DNA from: Ilumatobacter sp.
GTDB lineage: Bacteria > Actinomycetota > Acidimicrobiia > Acidimicrobiales > Ilumatobacteraceae
NCBI GenBank assembly: GCA_013002175.1
Contig: JABDKP010000146.1
Location: 1-43,192, forward strand
DNA: 43,192 nt
Direction of reading: 5' to 3'
A program made the translations under genes and the position numbers. Under the pieces are notes generated by a model. It was not told the DNA's origin, made no database searches, and worked only from the letters and a program-made list of their open reading frames with translations. Below are positions 24,469 to 32,375 of the stretch, piece by piece (position 1 is the stretch's first letter; the number at the start of each line of letters is the position of its first letter).

Positions 24469-25721
24469 CGGTCGAACTCCGTCGTCGTCAACCGCAGCAT
24501 CGTCTGCAGCAGCACGTTCGCGCCGGCTGCGAGATCTTCGGGGGCGGTGTACTCGTCGACGTTGTGGCTGATCCCGCCGACGCTCTTCGTGAAGATCATC
24601 GCGGTCGGGCAGACGCGGGCCAACATCTGCGCGTCGTGGCCTGCTCCGGACGGCAGCCGCCGCGTCGTGTGCTGCAGCTCACCGGCGCACTGCTCGACGA
24701 GGTCGATCACGCCGCCGTCGAAGGCGACCGGTTCGAATCGGGCCACCGACCGCAGCTCGACATCGACCCCTTCGCGCGCCGCCGCCTGCGCGACGAACTC
24801 GCGGAAGCGCCGCTCGGCCTCCTGCAGTGTCGCCTCATCGGTGTTGCGCAGATCGACGATCAACGTCGCCGCCGAGGGTACGACGTTGACGAGGTTCGGC
24901 GTCAGGGTCAGTGAACCGACGGTGCCGACCTGCGCGCCTCCGATCTCGCCGGTCAGTTCGCGGACGTAGGCCGCGATCTGTGCGGCGACGACGCCGGGGT
25001 CGCGGCGAAGGCGCATCGGCGTCGTCCCCGCGTGGCAGGACCGGCCGGTGAGCGTGACCTCGGTCCACGAGATCCCCTGCACGCTCTCGACGACCCCGAT
25101 CGTGACGTCCTCGTCCTCCAGCACCGGACCCTGTTCGATGTGCAGCTCGACGAACGCGTGCGGCGCCGCAGCCGGCAGCGGTGCAGCCCCGCGGTAACCG
25201 ATCCGATCGAGCTCGTCGCCGACGACGGCGCCGGCCGCGTCTTCGATCAGCAGCGCGTCCTCCAGCGCGAGCCCACCGACGTACACCAGGCTGCCGAGCA
25301 TGTCCGGCTGGAAGCGCGAGCCCTCCTCGTCGGTGAAGAACCCGACCGCCAGCGGCCGGTGCAGCTCGATTCCGGCGGTCAACACCGTCTCGATGACTTC
25401 GAGGCCCGCGAGTACCCCGAGATTGCCGTCGTACCGCCCGCCGGTGGCCACGGTGTCGATGTGCGACCCGGTCATCACCGGACTGCGCCCCGACGGGTGC
25501 GGCATCGTGGCGACGACGTTGCCGATGCCGTCGATCACGACCTCGAGCCCGAGGTCGTGCATCCAGGTCGTGACGAGGTCCCGCCCGGCGCAGTCCTCGT
25601 CGGTGAGGGCGAGGCGGGCGCAGCCTGTCGTCCCCTCGATCGCGCCGACGCGGGCCAGGTCATCGAGCCGCTGCACGAGGCGATCGGAGTCGATCGACAA
25701 CGCCAGATCGGGAGATGTCAC
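24465..25721 (-). CDS. M20-family carbamoylase / allantoate amidohydrolase-type hydrolase
   Basis: A 418-residue Zn-dependent amidase of the hydantoinase/carbamoylase group (HyuC, AllC, beta-ureidopropionase). Metal ligands appear in GSHIDTVATGGRYDGNLGVLAG, FTDEEGSRF, ELHIEQGPVLE and SGAGHDAQMLA, and the dimerisation segment SCHAGTTPMRLRRD is typical. Members hydrolyse N-carbamoyl-L-amino acids, ureidopropionate or allantoate; sequence alone does not choose between them. First gene of the operon. GTG 25721 has TACTGT exactly 7 bases upstream, which argues against the longer ORF reaching 26039. Confidence 0.92.
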   Translation of the reverse strand: MTSPDLALSIDSDRLVQRLDDLARVGAIEGTTGCARLALTDEDCAGRDLVTTWMHDLGLEVVIDGIGNVVATMPHPSGRSPVMTGSHIDTVATGGRYDGNLGVLAGLEVIETVLTAGIELHRPLAVGFFTDEEGSRFQPDMLGSLVYVGGLALEDALLIEDAAGAVVGDELDRIGYRGAAPLPAAAPHAFVELHIEQGPVLEDEDVTIGVVESVQGISWTEVTLTGRSCHAGTTPMRLRRDPGVVAAQIAAYVRELTGEIGGAQVGTVGSLTLTPNLVNVVPSAATLIVDLRNTDEATLQEAERRFREFVAQAAAREGVDVELRSVARFEPVAFDGGVIDLVEQCAGELQHTTRRLPSGAGHDAQMLARVCPTAMIFTKSVGGISHNVDEYTAPEDLAAGANVLLQTMLRLTTTEFDR

Positions 25722-25728
25722 CTGCGTG

Positions 25729-25759
25729 ACAGTAGCAGCGGCGTTTGACAAAACGTCAA
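25729..25759 (-). promoter_or_regulatory. promoter and overlapping operator of the catabolic operon
   Basis: On the minus strand TTGACG (25754-25759) and TACTGT (25729-25734) form a promoter with a 19-base spacer and a leaderless GTG start. TTGAC-N5-GTCAA (25745-25759) is a perfect inverted repeat covering the -35, a good place for a repressor. A second repeat, TGTCAC-N4-GTGACA (25716-25731), covers the start codon and part of the -10. Confidence 0.5.
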
Positions 25760-25821
25760 GCAACCGGGCTGATCGCGTCCGCCGACGTCCCCGGCTGACC
25801 GGTCGCCGAGCGCTGGCTCGG

Positions 25822-25827
25822 TACGCT
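25822..25827 (+). promoter_or_regulatory. putative -10 (TACGCT) for thiamine-binding-type gene, leaderless
   Basis: TACGCT ends 6 bases before the ATG at 25834. Confidence 0.5.
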
Positions 25828-25833
25828 CTGACC

Positions 25834-26070
25834 ATGCCAGCCGCGCGACTCGAAATGCTCGTCGAGCCGTTCCGGGAGAACGATCCGGGACCCCACGTCC
25901 TGGCGGTCGTCGATGCCGCGTCGGCAGCCGGTCTCGACGTCGACATGGGTCCGTTCGCGACGACCGTCGACGCCGACCTCGACGTGCTGCTCGATGCCGC
26001 GGGCGGACTGCTTCGCGCCGGGTTCGGCGCCGGTGCCACGTCGATCCAGCTGCGCCTCGAAGCGCGCTGA
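25834..26070 (+). CDS. small YkoF/MTH1187-like thiamine-binding-type protein
   Basis: A 78-residue protein with one ferredoxin-like domain: strand LEMLVEPF, helix HVLAVVDAASAAG, strand LDVDMGPFATTVD, helix DLDVLLDAAGGLLRAG and strand TSIQLRLEAR. The GPFATTVDADLDVLL block matches the GPxGTxVEGDLD motif of the YkoF/MTH1187 family, whose members bind thiamine or hydroxymethylpyrimidine. Function here is inferred from that pattern only. ATG 25834 follows TACGCT by 6 bases, and the long upstream ORF is a shadow of the antisense amidase gene. Eight bases separate it from the convergent methyltransferase gene. Confidence 0.75.
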   Translation: MPAARLEMLVEPFRENDPGPHVLAVVDAASAAGLDVDMGPFATTVDADLDVLLDAAGGLLRAGFGAGATSIQLRLEAR

Positions 26071-26078
26071 TCGCCGGG

Positions 26079-26726
26079 TCAGCCGACGCGTGTCAGGACG
26101 CGCAGCGAACCGGTCGACGAGCGGAGCTCGAACCGCCCCGATTCCAGCGCCGGCCGGAAGATCTGCTCGTACGGGGGCCGACCACCGTCGGCCGGATCGG
26201 GAAACACGTCGTGGATCGCGAGCGTCCCGCCGACCGCAACGTGCGGTGTCCACCCCGTGTAGTCCTGCCGCGCCGGCAGCTCGCCGTGCCCGCCGTCGAT
26301 GAACAACAGTGACAACGGCGTGTTCCAGTTGGCGGCGACGACGGGCGAGCGCCCGACGATCGCCACGACGCACCCCTCGACGCCGGCATCGTGGATGGCG
26401 GCACGGAAGAACGGCAGGGTGTCCATCATGCCGACGCGATCGTCGACGACGGTGTCGTCATGATGCTCCCAGCCCGCCTGGTTCTCCTCGGAACCGCGAT
26501 GGTGGTCGACCGCGAACAGCACGACGTCGCGCCGCTCGGCGACGTCGCCGAGCCAGATCGTCGAGCGTCCGCAGTACGAACCGACCTCGAGCATCGGCGC
26601 AGCCGGCACGGCCGCAGTCGCCTCCAGTGCCGCGGCCCACAGTGCATCGCCCTCGACCGCCGGCATGAAACCGCGGGTCGCCAGTGCCAGCGCCCGGCGG
26701 CGCGCATCGATCGCCACGTCGCTCAT
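26079..26726 (-). CDS. class I methyltransferase (Methyltransf_24 type)
   Basis: A 215-residue protein of the class I SAM-dependent fold. Motif I is MLEVGSYCGRSTIWLGDVA (about 45-63), motif II is DVVLFAVDHHRGSEENQAGWE, and PLSLLFIDGGHGELPARQDYTGWTPHVAVGG gives motifs IV-V with the IDGxH signature. Relatives methylate catechols, macrolides or sugars in biosynthetic clusters, but none is present here. The conserved HHRGSEENQAG block is typical of a widespread actinobacterial group of unknown role. The 26727-26832 divergent region towards tesB shows no convincing promoter. Confidence 0.83.
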   Translation of the reverse strand: MSDVAIDARRRALALATRGFMPAVEGDALWAAALEATAAVPAAPMLEVGSYCGRSTIWLGDVAERRDVVLFAVDHHRGSEENQAGWEHHDDTVVDDRVGMMDTLPFFRAAIHDAGVEGCVVAIVGRSPVVAANWNTPLSLLFIDGGHGELPARQDYTGWTPHVAVGGTLAIHDVFPDPADGGRPPYEQIFRPALESGRFELRSSTGSLRVLTRVG

Positions 26727-26832
26727 CGTGAACGCCCTGCGGCGGTGATCGGACCGTACGGCACGGGTCGACTCTAGGTTCGGCCACCGGAGACGACCGA
26801 TTCGGCATGGACCGTGGCAACATGACGGGAGC

Positions 26833-27732
26833 ATGAGTGCCGATGCCGCGACCGCGAACGACGCCGACTCCGGCAACCAGGCCGCGCTCGACGACCTCGT
26901 GCGCCTGCTCGACCTCGAACCGATCGAGGTCAACATCTTCCGGGGCGCGTCGACCGACGAGAACCGCCAGCGCGTCTTCGGCGGCCAGGTGGCGGGGCAG
27001 GCCCTCGTTGCCGCGGCCCGCACGATCGACGAGCCCGACCGCCTCGTTCACTCACTGCACGCCTACTTCCTCCGGCCCGGTGACCCGACGACGCCGATCC
27101 TCTACGAGGTCGACCGCATCCGTGACGGCCGCAGCTTCACGACCCGCCGGGTCGTCGCCATCCAGCACGGCCGAGCGATCTTCAACCTGCAAGCCAGCTT
27201 CCATCACGAAGAAACCGGCCCGGACCACCAGCTCTCGATGCCACAGGACCTCCCCGACCCCGAGTCGTTGCCCGACTTCCGCACCAGGATGGCGCCGCAC
27301 GCCGACCAGCTCGGCGAGTTGTACGACCGACCCCGTCCGATCGACGTCCGCTATGCGAACGGCGACCCACTGTCGCGCAAGGGCAACCCGTCGGACACGC
27401 AGCAGGTCTGGATGCGCGCCAACGGCACCCTCCCGGACGACCCCGTCCTGCATGCCTGCGTCGTCACGTACGCCAGCGACATGACGCTGCTCGACACGAC
27501 CGTGCTGCCATTCGGGCTGGCCTGGGACAGCCCCGGCATCCAGATGGCCAGCCTCGACCACGCGATGTGGTTCCACCGCTCGTTCCGCGCCGACGAGTGG
27601 CTGCTGTACGACCAGGTCGCGCTGAGCACGTCGTCGTCACGCGGACTCGCAGGCGGCAACATCTTCACGGCGGACGGACGACTCGCGATCAGCGTCGTCC
27701 AAGAGGGCCTCGCCAGGCTCGGCACGACATGA
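26833..27732 (+). CDS. tesB: acyl-CoA thioesterase II
   Basis: A 299-residue double-hotdog thioesterase that releases fatty acids from acyl-CoA. N-terminal hotdog: VNIFRGASTDENRQRVFGGQVAGQALVAAARTI and HSLHAYFLRPGD. C-terminal hotdog: ASLDHAMWFHRSFRADEWLLYDQVALSTSSSRGLAGGNIF, which holds the catalytic Asp and Ser/Thr, and VVQEGLARL, which supplies the Gln. The length is normal for TesB. It overlaps the next gene by ATGA, so it is co-translated with a sugar dehydrogenase-like lipoprotein without an obvious shared pathway. Confidence 0.95.
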   Translation: MSADAATANDADSGNQAALDDLVRLLDLEPIEVNIFRGASTDENRQRVFGGQVAGQALVAAARTIDEPDRLVHSLHAYFLRPGDPTTPILYEVDRIRDGRSFTTRRVVAIQHGRAIFNLQASFHHEETGPDHQLSMPQDLPDPESLPDFRTRMAPHADQLGELYDRPRPIDVRYANGDPLSRKGNPSDTQQVWMRANGTLPDDPVLHACVVTYASDMTLLDTTVLPFGLAWDSPGIQMASLDHAMWFHRSFRADEWLLYDQVALSTSSSRGLAGGNIFTADGRLAISVVQEGLARLGTT

Positions 27733-29066
27733 CCGGCCGCTTCGCCCGCTGGTGCGTCGCCGGGTCTGCGGTGGCCCTCGGAGCATGTGGCGGCTCAGCC
27801 GACGACACCTCGCCACCGGCTGGGGACACCGCGTCGAGCGCGTCTGTCGTGACCGACTCCGTGCCCGCGCCGATCGCCTCGGCCGACGTCGCCCCGGCCG
27901 ACGTCGCCCCGGCCGAGTCGCTGGTGCCCTCGCCCGAAGCCGACCTGCCGTCCGCACCGCCGGAATCTGCGACGACGCCGACGACGTCGGCCCCCACGGG
28001 CCCGCTGCCCCTCCCGAGCGTCGAGTTGCTCCCGATCGGCGAGTTCGACGCGCCGATCGCGATCGCCACGCGCCCGTTCGACGAGCGCATCTTCGTGATC
28101 GAGCAGGGCGGCCGCCTGATCGCCGTCGACGACCTCTCCGCGGTGACCGTCGTGGACATCACCGACCTCACCGAGGCCAGCGGCGAACGGGGGTTGCTCG
28201 GCGCAGCCTTCCACTCGGACGAGGACCTCGCGTACCTGCACTACAACGACCGAGACGGACACACCGTCGTCGACGAGTACGCCGTTGATCCGGTGACTGC
28301 GGTGTTCGACCCGGCGTCTCGGCGCGAGGTGCTCACGGTCGAGCAGCCGTTCCCCAACCACAACGGTGGCGAGATCGCGTTCGGGCCCGACGGGTACCTG
28401 TACATCGGCCTCGGTGACGGCGGCGCCGCCGACGACCCGCTCCGGAGCGCGCTCGACCTGTCGAGCCCGCTCGGCAAGCTGTTACGGATCGAGCCGCGGG
28501 CAGCCGACGGCGAGCCCTTCCGGATCCCGGCCGACAACCCGTTCCTCGACGTACCCGACGCCGACCCGCGGATCTGGTCGATCGGCCTTCGCAACCCGTG
28601 GAAGTTCTCGTTCGACCCGGCCACCGGCGACCTGTGGATCGCCGACGTCGGCCAGGGCGACGTCGAAGAGATCGATGTCGCCCGCGCCGACGGTGGACCC
28701 GCGGGCCGCGGGCTGTCCTTCGGATGGAGTGCCTTCGAGGGCACCACGCGGTTCAACGACGACCAGCCGGCGGACGGCCACACCGACCCGATCGTCACGT
28801 ACGACCACAGCGACGGCGACTGCTCGGTCAGCGGCGGGGCCGTCGCCCGGTCCACGCCGATCCCCGAACTGAACGGCTGGTACGTGTACGGCGACTTCTG
28901 TTCGGGGCGGATCTGGGGCTACGACACGACGTCCGGCCCGGGCGCACCGGTGATCGTCGACCTCGGGTTGCTGCCCAACGTCACCGCGATCGCGGCAGGC
29001 GTCGACGGCGAGCTGTATGCGGTGTCGAATGCCGGCACGGTGAACCGGTTCGTCGCCGCCGGTTAG
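27729..29066 (+). CDS. PQQ-type glucose/sorbosone dehydrogenase-like lipoprotein
   Basis: A 445-residue extracytoplasmic protein. Lipoprotein signal MTGRFARWCVAGSAVALGACGG (lipid Cys 20), an Ala/Pro/Ser spacer to about 95, then a six-bladed beta-propeller of the soluble glucose dehydrogenase/Yli-type family. Visible blocks are ERIFVIEQGGRLIAVD, SGERGLLGAAFHSD, HNGGEIAFGPDGYLYIGLGDGG, GLRNPWKFSFDPATGDLWIADVGQ and YVYGDFCSGRIWGYD. Family members oxidise aldose sugars with PQQ. The final substrate is not fixed by sequence. It ends tail to tail with the RNase gene, sharing four bases at the stops. Confidence 0.9.
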   Translation: MTGRFARWCVAGSAVALGACGGSADDTSPPAGDTASSASVVTDSVPAPIASADVAPADVAPAESLVPSPEADLPSAPPESATTPTTSAPTGPLPLPSVELLPIGEFDAPIAIATRPFDERIFVIEQGGRLIAVDDLSAVTVVDITDLTEASGERGLLGAAFHSDEDLAYLHYNDRDGHTVVDEYAVDPVTAVFDPASRREVLTVEQPFPNHNGGEIAFGPDGYLYIGLGDGGAADDPLRSALDLSSPLGKLLRIEPRAADGEPFRIPADNPFLDVPDADPRIWSIGLRNPWKFSFDPATGDLWIADVGQGDVEEIDVARADGGPAGRGLSFGWSAFEGTTRFNDDQPADGHTDPIVTYDHSDGDCSVSGGAVARSTPIPELNGWYVYGDFCSGRIWGYDTTSGPGAPVIVDLGLLPNVTAIAAGVDGELYAVSNAGTVNRFVAAG

Positions 29067-30457
29067 CCGACGCGCTCGAAGCGGATCGTGCGGGTCAGCG
29101 GGTCGGCCTCGGTCAGCTGCACGCGGACGTCGTCGCCCGGGTCGACGCGGCGGGCGACGACCCGCGCGACCACTGCCGGTTCGCAGACCTGGATCCGCGC
29201 GCCGCGGTCGTCCTCGTCGGTGACGACCGCATCGAACACGTCGCCGACGCGGCCCTCCAGTACGACCGCCTCGGCGAGGTCGATCGCGGCACGTTCGACC
29301 CGGTTGGCGCGGCTGTCACCGTCGCGCATCGCCTCCGGCAGGTCGGTGAAGGCCTGCTCGATCTCGGCCGGCACCGCCCGGCCGTTGGCGACGGCGAGCG
29401 CCGCCTCGATCACATAGCGGTCCGCCAGCCGCCGCAGCGGTGCGGTGGCGTGGCTGTACGTGGCGGCCACCGCGGCATGCCACGGCCGCTCGTTCGGGTC
29501 GTAGGGCTCGTACGACGCTCCCCCACTCGCCCGGCGAACCGCCAGCTGGAACGCCGACGTGCGGGCATCGCCCTTCGGGAGCGACCGCTCGAACTCGGCC
29601 AGCGACAGCCCCTTCGGCCAGTCGAGACCGAACGCCCGCGCCGTGTGGCGCAACCGGCCCAGCCGCCGCTCGTCGACCCGCGGCATCGTCCGGAACAGCC
29701 CGGTCTGTGCCGCGTACAGCATGTCCGCGACCGCCATGTTCGTCGCCAGTGACATCGCCGCGTTCTGGTTCTCCGCGTCATTGCGCGGCCGGAAGCGGAG
29801 CGCGAACCCCGCGTCGGTGTGCACGACCTCCTGCTCGGGAAACTGGATCCGGTCGGCACCGCGCGCCACTTCGGCCGCCTCGATCCGTCGCGACAGCTCG
29901 GGAAAGGCATCAGGGAGGTCGGCGGGCGTGACGGTCGAGTACGCGAGCTTGGCTCGGTTGCGGACGATCGCCCGTTCGACCCCGTCCAGGCGGACGCCGC
30001 CGTCCTCGGCCACCCGCACGACGAACACGACGGCCGGCTTCGGGCCACCCGGCAGCAGGCTGCCTGCGTCCTCGGCGATGCGCGGCGGGTGCAGACCGGC
30101 GCGCTCGTTCGGCAGGTACACGGTGACCCCGCGCCGCCACGCCTCCCGGTCGATCGGGTCGCCCGGGCGGACGAACCATCCGACATCGGCGATTGCGTAC
30201 CGCAACACCACGTCGGACCCGGCCATCTCGACCGCGAACGCCTGGTCGAGGTCGGTACTGCTGGCCGGGTCGAGCGTGAGGAACTCGATGTCGGTCCGGT
30301 CGACGTGCTCGGATCGGCCGGGGCCGAGCGGACGCGCGGCCGCGACCTCCGCGGCCTCGAGCACCTCGGGCGGGAACTCGTCGGGGACGTCGAAGTCGTC
30401 ACGCAGGCGCGCCAGGCCGTCGCGGAAGTCGTCGATCGTGTCAGCGGGCAGGAGCAC
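29063..30457 (-). CDS. RNase II/R-family (RNB) exoribonuclease
   Basis: A protein of about 464 residues with the RNB catalytic domain: TLDPASSTDLDQAF (61-74) gives the aspartates D63, D69 and D71 that hold Mg2+, followed by the pattern YAIADVGWFVRPGD, VYLPNERAGLHPPRIAEDAGSLLPGG, FRPRNDAENQNAAMSLATNMAVADML and the C-terminal HAAVAATYSHATAPLRRLADRYV. It degrades RNA 3' to 5'. No N-terminal cold-shock or C-terminal S1 domain is clear, so it is a short actinobacterial form. The GTG at 30457 lies 8 bases after the mreB stop. A longer ORF to 31330 is an mreB shadow. Confidence 0.9.
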   Translation of the reverse strand: MLLPADTIDDFRDGLARLRDDFDVPDEFPPEVLEAAEVAAARPLGPGRSEHVDRTDIEFLTLDPASSTDLDQAFAVEMAGSDVVLRYAIADVGWFVRPGDPIDREAWRRGVTVYLPNERAGLHPPRIAEDAGSLLPGGPKPAVVFVVRVAEDGGVRLDGVERAIVRNRAKLAYSTVTPADLPDAFPELSRRIEAAEVARGADRIQFPEQEVVHTDAGFALRFRPRNDAENQNAAMSLATNMAVADMLYAAQTGLFRTMPRVDERRLGRLRHTARAFGLDWPKGLSLAEFERSLPKGDARTSAFQLAVRRASGGASYEPYDPNERPWHAAVAATYSHATAPLRRLADRYVIEAALAVANGRAVPAEIEQAFTDLPEAMRDGDSRANRVERAAIDLAEAVVLEGRVGDVFDAVVTDEDDRGARIQVCEPAVVARVVARRVDPGDDVRVQLTEADPLTRTIRFERVG

Positions 30458-30465
30458 GGCGTTCG

Positions 30466-31470
30466 CTACCGACGGGCGCCCATGAACATTCCCTTGAGCG
30501 CCTCGTAGTGCTCGATGACATGCCCGGCGCCGAGGACGACCGCTTCGAGCGGCACGTTCGACATCCGCACCGGAACTTCGGTCTCGCGTTCGATCCGTTC
30601 GGCGAGCCCCCGCAGCAGGCCGCCACCGCCGACGAGGTACATCCCCCGCACCAGGAAGTCCTGCGACAGCTCGGGTGGCGCCTTCGACAGACAGCGGATC
30701 ACCGAGGACACGATCGACGACACCACGTCCTCGATCGCCGAACGGACCTCCTCGGGCGTGAGGATCACCGTCTTCGGCAAACCGGTCATCAGGTCGCGTC
30801 CGCGCACCTCGGCCTGGTTCTCGTCGTGGGTCGGATCGGCAGAGCCGATCGCCACCTTGATCTCCTCGGCGGTCCGCTCGCCGATCGCGATGCCGTGCTC
30901 GCGCCGGACGTAGTTCTGGATCGCGGCATCGATGTCGAACGAGCCGACGCGTACCGCTTCGAGCGCGACGATGCCTCCGAGGCTGATCACCGCGGTTTCG
31001 GACGTGCCGCCGCCGATGTCGATCACCATGTTGCCGACCGGTTCGTCGATCGGGAGATCGGCACCGATCGCGGCGGCCATCGGCTGCTCGATCAGGTTGG
31101 CGTCGGCCGCGCCGGCACGGCGCGCCGCGTCGGTCACTGCACGTCGCTCGACCTCGGTGATCGCCGACGGCACGCAGATCACGACTTTCGGCCGCGTGAA
31201 GCGGCTGACTCCGACGCGCTGGAGCAGCAACCGGATCATCCGTTCGGTGATCTCGAAGTCCGTGATCGCGCCGCCGCGGAGGGGCCGCACCGCCACGATG
31301 TAGCCCGGCGTGCGACCGATCATCTGCCACGCCTCCCGCCCGGTCGCCAGCACTTCACCGGTCTGACGGTTGAGCGCGATCACCGACGGCTCGTTGAGCA
31401 CGATGCCGCGCCCCTTCATGTAGACGAGCGTGTTCGCCGTGCCGAGGTCGATCGCGAGGTCACGTGCCAT
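30466..31470 (-). CDS. mreB: rod shape-determining protein MreB
   Basis: A 334-residue bacterial actin. Phosphate-1 loop IDLGTANTLVY (7-17), the YIVAVRPLRGGAITDFE segment, phosphate-2 loop VIDIGGGTSETAVISLGG and adenosine motif MYLVGGGGLLRGL are all intact. It forms membrane-bound filaments that guide lateral wall synthesis, so the organism may be rod-shaped. mreC, mreD, pbp2 and rodA are not adjacent. The ATG at 31470 has GGGAGC a few bases upstream and is preferred to the Met at 31485. An RNase gene follows by 8 bases. Confidence 0.95.
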   Translation of the reverse strand: MARDLAIDLGTANTLVYMKGRGIVLNEPSVIALNRQTGEVLATGREAWQMIGRTPGYIVAVRPLRGGAITDFEITERMIRLLLQRVGVSRFTRPKVVICVPSAITEVERRAVTDAARRAGAADANLIEQPMAAAIGADLPIDEPVGNMVIDIGGGTSETAVISLGGIVALEAVRVGSFDIDAAIQNYVRREHGIAIGERTAEEIKVAIGSADPTHDENQAEVRGRDLMTGLPKTVILTPEEVRSAIEDVVSSIVSSVIRCLSKAPPELSQDFLVRGMYLVGGGGLLRGLAERIERETEVPVRMSNVPLEAVVLGAGHVIEHYEALKGMFMGARR

Positions 31471-31556
31471 CGGATGCTCCCGCAACGTTCGTGTGGCGCA
31501 GATGAATCATGCGCCGCCAGTCTGGCGCAGCGCGACCGCTGCGTCACGAACCCCCG

Positions 31557-31763
31557 TCACTGATCCTCTGGTTCGTCGTCGCCCGGACGCTCCACGTTCT
31601 TGACCTGATCGACGGTCGGCCGACGCGCCTCGGGTGAGAGCGCGTCGATCTGGCGTCGGAACGAATCGACACCGTCGGAGGACGTGCGCGTCCGCAACAC
31701 CAGCCCGACGGCGACGGCGACGGCGACGATCACGACGACGGCGACGACCACGGCGACGGTCAT
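31557..31763 (-). CDS. small single-pass membrane protein
   Basis: A 68-residue protein that I do not recognise. A Val-rich membrane helix occupies residues 2-22, followed by a charged cytoplasmic tail (LRTRTSSDGVDSFRRQIDALSPEARRPTVDQ, then an acidic end EDQ). Its ATG overlaps the moaE stop as ATGA, which supports translation. The DSFRRQIDALS helix resembles tails seen in small actinobacterial proteins next to mreB or secretion genes. The 31471-31556 gap to mreB holds two short inverted repeats (31515-31527 and GCAGCG-CGAC-CGCTGC), possibly marking a transcript end. Confidence 0.75.
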   Translation of the reverse strand: MTVAVVVAVVVIVAVAVAVGLVLRTRTSSDGVDSFRRQIDALSPEARRPTVDQVKNVERPGDDEPEDQ

Positions 31764-32248
31764 TCCGCAGCCCCGATCGCGCTCGCGTCGCGGATCGGCG
31801 CAGCGCCGGTACCCCAATCGGCGCCGGTCGACCAGACCTCGTGCTTCCAGATCGGTGCCGACTCCTTCAGCGCGTCGATCGCGAATCGGGCTGCCTCGAA
31901 GGCGGCCGGCCGGTGGGGTGCCGAGACCACGACGACGACCGACGACTCCCCGACGACGAGCCGGCCCGTGCGGTGCAGCAGGGCGACTCGGCCGACGGTC
32001 GGCCACCGCATCCGCAGTTCTTCGGAAATCGCACCGAACCGCGCGACGACCTGCTCGTCGTAGGCCTCGTAGGTGAGGTGTTCGACTCCGTCACGGCCCT
32101 CGGCGTGATCGCGGATCGTGCCGCTGAACAGCACGACGGCGCCGCAGTCAGGGCGGACAGCCCACTGGTAGACGGTGCCGACGGGCAATTCCTCATCGGT
32201 CAGCTCGAGCCAATCATCGCCGACGGGGGGTGCCTCCACGTCCCGCAT
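31760..32248 (-). CDS. moaE: molybdopterin synthase large subunit MoaE
   Basis: A 162-residue MoaE, which with MoaD inserts sulfur into precursor Z to make molybdopterin. Characteristic blocks are CGAVVLFSGTIRDHAEGRDGVEHLTYEAYDE (about 35-65), VALLHRTGRLVVGESSVVVVVSAPHRPAAFEAARFAID and LKESAPIWKHEVW, containing the active-site lysine region. MoaD and other cofactor genes are not in the window, but the cofactor is needed by the molybdenum hydroxylase encoded at 20814. It is divergent from the membrane protein gene at 32376. Confidence 0.93.
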   Translation of the reverse strand: MRDVEAPPVGDDWLELTDEELPVGTVYQWAVRPDCGAVVLFSGTIRDHAEGRDGVEHLTYEAYDEQVVARFGAISEELRMRWPTVGRVALLHRTGRLVVGESSVVVVVSAPHRPAAFEAARFAIDALKESAPIWKHEVWSTGADWGTGAAPIRDASAIGAAE

Positions 32249-32360
32249 GGTACTCGTGTCGTCACTTTCGTCGGTTCGCCGCAACACATTTGACGGCACA
32301 TCGTTGCGTGACGGCCACACCGGCCGACGACGGCGCGGACCCTGCCCGCGCAAACAGCAC

Positions 32361-32366
32361 TACGAT
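32361..32366 (+). promoter_or_regulatory. candidate -10 (TACGAT) for gene at 32376
   Basis: TACGAT ends 9 bases before the GTG at 32376, giving a very short leader or none. Confidence 0.4.
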
Positions 32367-32375
32367 CGTCACGTT

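Noticed and set aside
30458-31330. N-terminal extension of the RNase frame to 755 residues
   Set aside because: The added part lies inside mreB in another frame and has shadow-type composition.
31515-31527. CGCCAG-T-CTGGCG palindrome upstream of mreB
   Set aside because: It has the odd-centre form of the two long palindromes, but 6-bp arms are too short to separate from chance at this GC content.
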